A DNA stretch of 20,418 bases from NCBI GenBank assembly GCA_018609935.1, contig JAHENH010000144.1, positions 1 through 20,418 of the forward strand. The letters run 5' to 3'. Position numbers and translations under genes: made by a program. Shown piece by piece: positions 15,419 to 20,418 of the stretch (the first letter of the stretch is position 1; every line of letters begins with the position of its first letter). Source of the stretch: Halobacteriales archaeon (GTDB taxonomy: Archaea; Halobacteriota; Halobacteria; Halorutilales; JAHENH01). The notes beneath the pieces are model-generated. The model made no database searches and was not told where the DNA came from. It saw nothing but the letters and a program-made list of their open reading frames with translations.

Positions 15419-16158
15419 AACCCATAGATAGACAAACATACAAATACAAATAAATTATCCCCATAGTTATCCATAAGAAAATTTATTAAATATTTTCTAG
15501 TAGATCCACAAACAATACACACCTCGTCAAAAATGTAAAAAGTCAATGCCCTCCAGATCTTATATAAAAAATAGCTATTTATCACCATCCATAGGACTCT
15601 CTAGAATACCAAACAACTTCCATTTATTCTTCTAGTATCCCTGCACTCTTGATTACATCTATGAAGGCTTTCTTCTCTTTGTAGCTGTCTTCTCTCTTCC
15701 ACATACTTAACAATCTTATGTATCATCAATTCAGTTATTAGTCGCTTGCGGTTCAATCTGTAACTAGTTGTTCTCAAACTATAATTCCTCCAATCCATCC
15801 TGGAATCTCTTTTATTCAAACCCAAAACCAAGCCGACTACAATATACATCAGATTTACCTACACCTTACTATAGATACCTTCTTCCTTCTATCATTTCAA
15901 TCACTCCCTCTAATAACTGGATTGTAAGTGATTTCAGTACATATCGTTTCAAATGTAATTACAAAAAACATGCTACAAACCCGGAGATAACAAACAAAGA
16001 TAGTAGACTTAATACGTTAAGTGAACAAAAAATAAATCAAATGTACAGATATAACCAAAAATATAATATATATAATAAAACAAAACTAAATATATTATTT
16101 TTGTAATTATTTTTTAATTTAAAAAAATCATGTTATTTTTTGGTTTTAATCGTTAACA
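15419..16158. other. Non-coding or decayed stretch, AT-rich
   Basis: No convincing gene is seen here. Features include a 12-base perfect palindrome AAATAGCTATTT at 15569-15580 and AT-rich sequence suited to strand opening at about 15440-15500 next to the iterons. A minus-strand frame at 15601-15849 gives arginine-rich residues such as KIVKYVEERRQLQREES, and at about 15865-15945 LTIQLLEGVIEMIEGRRYL appears in another frame; both look like remnants of a decayed gene without recognisable identity. The plus-strand frame at 15768-16106 is rich in Asn, Tyr and Ser and is unlikely to be real. Confidence 0.4.
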
Positions 16159-16160
16159 AG

Positions 16161-16169
16161 ATATATAGA
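16161..16169 (+). promoter_or_regulatory. TATA-like box for queC
   Basis: ATATATAGA is centred about 26 bases before the ATG at 16191, supporting a leaderless transcript starting at that codon rather than the earlier TTG at 16140. Confidence 0.5.
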
Positions 16170-16190
16170 AAAGATATCAATTATATATTT

Positions 16191-16871
16191 ATGTCGATGT
16201 CAAAAAATGTCTTTGTGCTACTTTCAGGTGGTATAGATTCAGCGGTATGCCTCCAAAAAGCAATAAATAAATATGAAAATATAGAAGCTATACATTTTTC
16301 ATATGGTCAACAAACTCAAAATATAGAAAAAAATAACACTAAAAAACAAACTCAAAAACAAAATATACCTCTACACATTATAGACTATCAAGATATATTT
16401 AAAAATTTTGAGGAAGGTACAATAGAAAACAAACAATATAATAAAAATCAAACTACACAGAAAGGTGGCCATAGTGTTGGATATGTTCCACAGAGAAACC
16501 TTCACTTTTTAACTACAGCTGCAGCAATAGCAGAACATAATAGTGAAATAGAAAAAGAAATAATCATCTTTCATGGAGCCCAAAGAAATGACCGAGAAGA
16601 TTACCCAGATTGTAGACCAAAATTTATGGAATCTGTAGAAAAGACTATAAATCTATCAACTGATCAAAACAAAATAGAAATAAAAAATCCATTAATAGAC
16701 CTCTCAAAAAAGGAGATTATTGAGCTTGGAGTAAAACTAAATATAGATTGGAGTCTTACTTTTAGTTGTTATAATGACGATAAGGGGGATCCATGTAGAG
16801 GATGTCCAGCTTGTATAGAACGAAAAAAAGCATTCGATAAGGCAGGTATAGAAGATCCTATATATAAATAG
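16191..16871 (+). CDS. queC: 7-cyano-7-deazaguanine (preQ0) synthase QueC
   Basis: QueC converts 7-carboxy-7-deazaguanine to preQ0 using ATP and ammonia. In archaea preQ0 feeds archaeosine at position 15 of tRNA. The 226-residue protein has the PP-loop SGGIDS at residues 12-17, followed by HFSYGQ, the conserved core GYVPQRNLHFLTTAAAIAE and GAQRNDREDYPDCRPKF, and the C-terminal zinc site with Cys193, Cys202, Cys205 and Cys208 (SCYN, PCRGCPAC). All expected motifs and full length are present. Two ATGs, 16191 and 16197, are possible starts; 16191 has a TATA-like box at the right distance. An upstream TTG at 16140 would add 17 residues before the core and is unlikely. No other preQ0 genes are in the window. 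It converges on the parA operon. Confidence 0.95.
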   Translation: MSMSKNVFVLLSGGIDSAVCLQKAINKYENIEAIHFSYGQQTQNIEKNNTKKQTQKQNIPLHIIDYQDIFKNFEEGTIENKQYNKNQTTQKGGHSVGYVPQRNLHFLTTAAAIAEHNSEIEKEIIIFHGAQRNDREDYPDCRPKFMESVEKTINLSTDQNKIEIKNPLIDLSKKEIIELGVKLNIDWSLTFSCYNDDKGDPCRGCPACIERKKAFDKAGIEDPIYK

Positions 16872-16908
16872 TAATAAATTCTATACAATAAAAAATTCCC
16901 TATTTAAA

Positions 16909-16938
16909 GACAAATTATATTTCTTTTTTCTATTTGTC
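16909..16938. terminator. Hairpin between convergent queC and the parA operon
   Basis: A perfect 7-base inverted repeat (GACAAAT at 16909-16915 and ATTTGTC at 16932-16938) encloses a T-rich loop. Its place between two convergent genes fits a two-way transcription terminator. Confidence 0.45.
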
Positions 16939-16967
16939 AAATCAGTTGGATATGGGTTATGATATAT

Positions 16968-17417
16968 TTATTTTTGTTTTTTTATATCTAGCAGATTTTC
17001 AATTTCTTCAATCTCTTTCTCTCTGGGATTTTCTAGTTTTTTGAGTGCTATTTCTAAAAGTTTAGGATAATAGTGTTTATTTTTTTGTAATTGTTCACCA
17101 TATTTCCTTTTATACATTAAGTTTATTTCATCGAATGTAATTTCAAGTTGGTTTAGTAAATCTTCATCTAAATACATGAGTTTTGTTTTTTTATCCCTAA
17201 TAGTTTCGGTTTCTTCTTTTCTTGTACCTAACTCTTCCTCTTTTTGTTTTTGTTTTTCATGTATATTGGTATTAGACGTATTAGATATATTAGACGTATC
17301 AGTAGAAGATTTCATATTAGAAATATTAGATTCATTTTCTTCACTATCTTGTTGGTTATTTTTTTCTTTATTTGAAAATCTTTGAGCTAGTTTTTCTGCT
17401 CTTTCTTTTTCACTCAT
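16968..17417 (-). CDS. ParA-associated partner protein of archaeal plasmid type
   Basis: This 149-residue protein overlaps the end of parA by four bases (ATGA), so the two are co-transcribed and probably coupled in translation. Residues 1-70 are low-complexity and charged, with Ser/Thr/Asn-rich SN and DTSNISNTSNT repeats, and are likely disordered. Residues 75-145 form a compact domain: KKTKLMYLDEDLLNQLEITF, DEINLMYKRKYGEQL, KNKHYYPKLLEIALKKL. This layout matches the small gene found after parA on many haloarchaeal plasmids, where it probably plays the DNA-binding (ParB-like) role; the LMYLDEDLLNQL helix region recalls a ribbon-helix-helix. The role is inferred from position and layout, not from a proven family. 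Confidence 0.82.
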   Translation of the reverse strand: MSEKERAEKLAQRFSNKEKNNQQDSEENESNISNMKSSTDTSNISNTSNTNIHEKQKQKEEELGTRKEETETIRDKKTKLMYLDEDLLNQLEITFDEINLMYKRKYGEQLQKNKHYYPKLLEIALKKLENPREKEIEEIENLLDIKKQK

Positions 17418-18199
17418 GCTTCAACCACTTTTCTCTGGTTAATTATATGTTTAGCCATATTTATGAAGACATCTTCCATATCACATTTTTCTTCGTGTTT
17501 TATTATAGATTTTCCAGCCTGCATTGCCCTTTGTAATTTTACCCTCTTCCGTATTTGAAATATCGATACATTATCACCAAATACTTCATCGAACCATTCT
17601 ATCATTTGATTTGAAACACTATCTGGTCTTACTTCATTTGCAACAAGACATATTGGTTTTATTTCTGTATCAAAAAACATCTCTAAACTATCAATTTGAT
17701 CTTTAAGCAATTCTAAAGCACGAATAGATGTGCCTTTTGCTTCAGCAGGAATTAAGATACGTCTTGTAGCAAGTAACGCATTATCTGTTAGGGATCCAAG
17801 TCCAGGAGGACAATCTATGATAACAAAATCATATCTATCAGGTATATATTCAAACGCTCTCTTTAGTCTCTGCTCTCCACCAGTCGCATTTTTAAGCTGT
17901 GTTTCAGTGTTATTAGCAACCATCTTTGTATTAGAGGGAATAACATCAAACTCATTAGCTTCTCTAATAATATCCTCGATATTTTCTTGATTATCAACAT
18001 CTAAAAGAATATCATGTAAGGAAATACCATCATGTTCATATGATTTATTTAATCCTGTAGCTTCTGTAGCATATCCTTGAGGATCTAGATCAATGAGTAA
18101 AACGTCTTTTTCTAAATGTTTTAAAGCCCCCGCTACATTCACAGAGACAGTGGTTTTTCCTGTTCCACCTTTCTGGTTTGAAACACTAATTCCAATCAT
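17414..18199 (-). CDS. parA: ParA/Soj-type partition ATPase
   Basis: This 261-residue P-loop ATPase of the ParA/MinD group has the deviant Walker A motif KGGTGKTT at residues 10-17 (with the signature lysine Lys10), Walker A' strand LLIDLDPQG with Asp37 and Asp39, and Walker B FVIIDCPPG with Asp129. Later motifs include LIPAEAKGTSIRALE and LVANEVRPDS. There is no N-terminal DNA-binding extension, so this is the short type that works with a separate DNA-binding partner, here the overlapping downstream gene. ParA proteins bind DNA non-specifically and move partner-bound centromeres to segregate replicons. The gene marks this part of the window as plasmid-like or as an integrated replicon. Direct repeats overlap its promoter and may be the operator or centromere. 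Confidence 0.95.
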   Translation of the reverse strand: MIGISVSNQKGGTGKTTVSVNVAGALKHLEKDVLLIDLDPQGYATEATGLNKSYEHDGISLHDILLDVDNQENIEDIIREANEFDVIPSNTKMVANNTETQLKNATGGEQRLKRAFEYIPDRYDFVIIDCPPGLGSLTDNALLATRRILIPAEAKGTSIRALELLKDQIDSLEMFFDTEIKPICLVANEVRPDSVSNQMIEWFDEVFGDNVSIFQIRKRVKLQRAMQAGKSIIKHEEKCDMEDVFINMAKHIINQRKVVEA

Positions 18200-18207
18200 A
18201 AAGCTAT

Positions 18208-18266
18208 TATATGTATTAGACGCTTTATATGTATGTCAGACATATATGTATTATACAGAGTATACG
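18208..18266. promoter_or_regulatory. Direct repeats over the parA promoter (operator or centromere candidate)
   Basis: TATATGTA occurs three times in direct orientation at 18208-18215, 18226-18233 and 18243-18250, spaced 18 and 17 bases. The second copy overlaps the likely TATA box (about 18223-18233) for the minus-strand start at 18199. Palindromes follow: ACATATATGT at 18240-18249 and GTATAC at 18261-18266. Repeats placed like this before parA commonly serve for self-regulation and as a partition site. The following 313 bases (18267-18579) are very AT-rich with no gene. Confidence 0.5.
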
Positions 18267-18579
18267 AATATACGTAATATACATATAAACGAAATAGACA
18301 TATTATATATATTAATTTAAAAAACATATAGAATTCGCTTATTGTAAGTCATCTTAATAAAATATAAATTAAATATATATACACATAATACGTATATCTA
18401 TTTATTACGTAAATACATATTACATAAAAAATTAAAGTTACAATAAAATCAAAGAATACTAATTTTTTCTTTCAACTAATATAGAATGTTTGTAGTAACC
18501 CTTAAATTATTCATTTAAAAATAGTGGACAACTCTTTATATCTATATAGATAGTTGGCTTAGTATAATTAGTCACCTTC

Positions 18580-18840
18580 TCTCTTTTTAAAGAGGGGTTT
18601 GTTAGTGAACCTTGTTGATTTCGCTGAGGGGGTGGCTCTCAAGAAGAGATTAACTCATCTGTTGTCTAACCTTCAGAGCAAAAATGACAGGTTACCCCAT
18701 CCAACATGAAACTTTTGACCATACCGGAGATATGGGTACCGTCTCGTTTCCCCATCTAAACATACGATTTACACACTGTTTAATATAAGAGAAAGCCCTA
18801 TACATTCCTCCAAAGGAGATGAAGAGGTTTTATAGCTTTC
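18580..18840. other. GC-richer block in an AT-rich gap; possible structured RNA
   Basis: This block stands out from its surroundings by composition. It contains several hairpins: ctcttt/aaagag at 18581-18594, ctccaaaggag at 18808-18818, and an outer stem pairing gaaagc (18791-18796) plus tata (18799-18802) with tatagctttc (18831-18840). A short plus-strand frame here (from about 18581: LVDFAEGVALKKRLTHLL, then SNLQSKNDRLPHPT, stop) looks somewhat protein-like but matches nothing I know. It could be a non-coding RNA gene or a transposon remnant. No RNase P, SRP or tRNA signature is evident. Confidence 0.35.
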
Positions 18841-19545
18841 TTACAAACTAACAATTTAGATAAATAACTATATTCTTCTATCTTTAGTATAATCTTTTAT
18901 ATAGCGTTATATGATTTATACTAATATATTTGATATATAAAACATAAACATTCTCTTATTGCTAAAATATTTTCGTATAAGGAAGTTAGGTGCGATTAAA
19001 ACATGGACATATATAATTTCATTTTCCATAAAAAATATATTTATTCTAGATAATTTTCAAATCGGAACCTACATAGATAAGAGTATAAAAAGATATGTTC
19101 TTAAAAGATATTAGACTAAATACCATTATTTGTTTTCTCATCCAGTTTATTTTTGTTTACTTTCATAGTATTTACTTGTTCTAATATTAGATACTCGTCT
19201 TTGGTCTATAATATTAATACCTAATATTAGACATAGTTATTATTCTTACTTTATAATTCATATAGAACCATACCAAAATATTCATTTATTTAATTACCTT
19301 TTATACTATCATTTTTCTAGAAAAAACATATAATAATTAATAAACTATATATCGCTATATCAAAAGGACAAATACCTAACATCAAAAATTAAACTAAATA
19401 TTAAGAAAAATAAAACCCACAAAAATTAATAAACCTTACAAGGGCCTAACAATTTGCTGTATAAAGACAATTAATACACTTTGTATCGATATAATTAATT
19501 TATGGATAGATACCTAGGAATTTATGTTAAAATAAAATATTATTT
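18841..19545. other. AT-rich gap with short palindromic repeats
   Basis: About 700 bases with no open frame worth reporting. The palindrome CTAATATTAG occurs twice, at 19181-19190 and 19221-19230, 40 bases apart, with a related TAATATTAA between them. The rest is AT-rich without clear structure. It could be an origin-type region or simply a decayed stretch. Confidence 0.4.
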
Positions 19546-20058
19546 TTATTTGTTATTTTTTCCAAATATACTCCATTTCATCCTTTTGAAAATTGAGGCA
19601 GATTGTTTTTCTTTCATAATTTCTACTAGTTCTTCTTGAGATGTCATTTTATTTTCTAGTTTTTCTAATTTTTGGGATGTTGAAGTTGCTGCTTGTAGTT
19701 GATTTCTTAGCTCTTTTTTCTCATTTCTCAGTTTCTCCTTTTCATTTTGTATGCTGTCTATTTCTTCTTGTAGGCTATTTATCTGTTTTTCGTATTCCTC
19801 TATTTTTTGTTTGTATTCTGACTCGACGCTATCTAGTTTTTTTTCATGTTCTTTTTGTATGCTCTCAATCTTCTGTTCATATTCTTCCTGTATGCTTTCA
19901 ATCCGCTGTTCGTATTCCTGTTCAGCTTCTTTGTATTCTCTACCTCTTCGTAAGAGCATACGCATAGCTTCGGATTGATTATCTATTCCATCGTTATCCT
20001 GTAAATTTTGTATGTATTCTATGTCTTCTTCAGGTATTCGGATTGTCGTCTTTTGCAT
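19546..20058 (-). CDS. Ribbon-helix-helix protein with long coiled coil
   Basis: I start this 170-residue protein at the ATG at 20058 (MQKTTIRIPEEDIEYIQ), because the nine codons in front in the longer frame are hydrophobic, unlike the family. Residues 2-40 form a ribbon-helix-helix DNA-binding domain (strand TTIRIP, helix EEDIEYIQNL, helix NQSEAMRMLLRRG). Residues 43-125 are a coiled coil made of near-repeats of EYEQ[RK]IESIQ.E. The C-terminal tail FKRMKWSIFGKNNK is basic and aromatic. RHH proteins with long coiled coils occur on archaeal plasmids and accessory regions; the DNA site is bound by the strand and the coiled coil makes dimers or larger assemblies. Its role here could be plasmid maintenance or transcription control. 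The internal repeat shows it grew by short duplications. Confidence 0.88.
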   Translation of the reverse strand: MQKTTIRIPEEDIEYIQNLQDNDGIDNQSEAMRMLLRRGREYKEAEQEYEQRIESIQEEYEQKIESIQKEHEKKLDSVESEYKQKIEEYEKQINSLQEEIDSIQNEKEKLRNEKKELRNQLQAATSTSQKLEKLENKMTSQEELVEIMKEKQSASIFKRMKWSIFGKNNK

Positions 20059-20170
20059 TAAAAATAGAATACATATAGCATACAAAAAACTTAGTCATAA
20101 CTCTGTCAGACATAAATCAAATTACACAAAAAAACTTAAAAATTATAAATACAGATCGTTGAATATATCT

Positions 20171-20398
20171 GTGTCTTTTCTAGCCATAGCGGTATTTATC
20201 AGTCCTATATGTATAGTTTACTACTATACTGGACATAATCAATCAGCTAATGCTGGTGACATCTGTCTTATTGTACCTCTAGTCCATATACTAGCCTTAA
20301 ATCTAAACATTCCAGGGATTCTAACACTTAACCTCTTTATATGTTATAGTTCCACCCATAATAACAAAAGAATTATTTTAATTAATAATTTTTTATAA
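20171..20398 (+). CDS. Small membrane protein, start uncertain
   Basis: The forward frame ending at 20398 has two hydrophobic segments, VSFLAIAVFISPICIVYYY and LIVPLVHILALNLNIPGIL, separated by a short polar loop (TGHNQSANAGD), followed by a basic tail. This pattern looks like a small two-helix membrane protein common among haloarchaeal hypotheticals. The frame is open from 20012, but its upstream part overlaps the divergent RHH gene's start, so it is not credible. I chose GTG 20171 because TTATAAATA lies 25 bases before it; TTG 20159 is an alternative that keeps the likely coding residues KYRSLNI. An original ATG may have been lost. Function unknown. Confidence 0.5.
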   Translation: MSFLAIAVFISPICIVYYYTGHNQSANAGDICLIVPLVHILALNLNIPGILTLNLFICYSSTHNNKRIILINNFL

Positions 20399-20418
20399 CA
20401 CCAAACTTTTTAGACTTT

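Noticed and set aside
15455..15475. Two words similar to bacterial DnaA boxes (TTATCCCCA, TTATCCATA)
   Set aside because: Archaea use Orc1/Cdc6 rather than DnaA, and the words are imperfect and expected by chance in AT-rich DNA.
15379..15588. 69-codon minus-strand frame over the iterons
   Set aside because: No start context, no recognisable domain, and it overlaps the repeat cluster; likely chance.

Overview
The window looks like an AT-rich archaeal genome segment whose genes resemble haloarchaeal families. Most start codons have a TATA-like box about 22-30 bases upstream and no Shine-Dalgarno sequence, which fits leaderless archaeal transcripts. The gene families point the same way: a TrmB-type regulator, a double KaiC-like ATPase, PAS histidine kinases (one with a haloarchaeal-style degenerate receiver), QueC, a Cdc48 N-domain protein, an archaeal plasmid-type ParA with its small partner, and a haloarchaeal-type uracil-DNA glycosylase relative. 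The low GC content argues against ordinary Halobacteria. A low-GC halophile-related lineage such as Methanonatronarchaeia is my best guess, but the sequence does not prove it.

Layout. 1-640: remnant of a copper-type P-type ATPase, then a GC-richer block with no clear gene. 641-2270: an intact Fer4/CDGSH iron-sulfur protein and a conserved hypothetical, both on the minus strand, with a strong inverted repeat between them. 2548-3527: fragments of a universal stress protein, a winged-helix regulator, a relBE toxin-antitoxin pair and an unknown gene. 3576-5384: an intact triple-PAS histidine kinase. 5550-6349: a broken glycosylase-family gene. 6618-7767: an unknown protein and a stand-alone Cdc48 N-domain. 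7903-12501: a TrmB regulator divergent from a KaiC-like ATPase and a PAS histidine kinase; the latter two lie 13 bases apart and are both frameshifted. 12655-14680: remnants of an unknown gene, an HTH gene, a Na+/Ca2+-type exchanger, a serine recombinase and an AbrB-like gene. 14960-16160: a largely non-coding stretch with short iterated repeats. 16191-18199: queC converging on a parA operon. 18200-19545: a long non-coding stretch containing one GC-richer, hairpin-forming block. 19546-20398: a ribbon-helix-helix/coiled-coil protein and a small membrane protein.

How it works together. Two signalling modules (PAS kinases, one beside a KaiC-like ATPase and a TrmB regulator) sit among decayed accessory genes. 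The serine recombinase remnant, toxin-antitoxin remnants, iterated repeats, ParA with partner and RHH/coiled-coil protein suggest an integrated or plasmid-like replicon now being eroded. Several frame breaks fall in A or T runs that are one base short, so sequencing error must be separated from true decay. In-frame nonsense codons and multiple independent lesions show that at least part of the decay is not explained by run-length errors.
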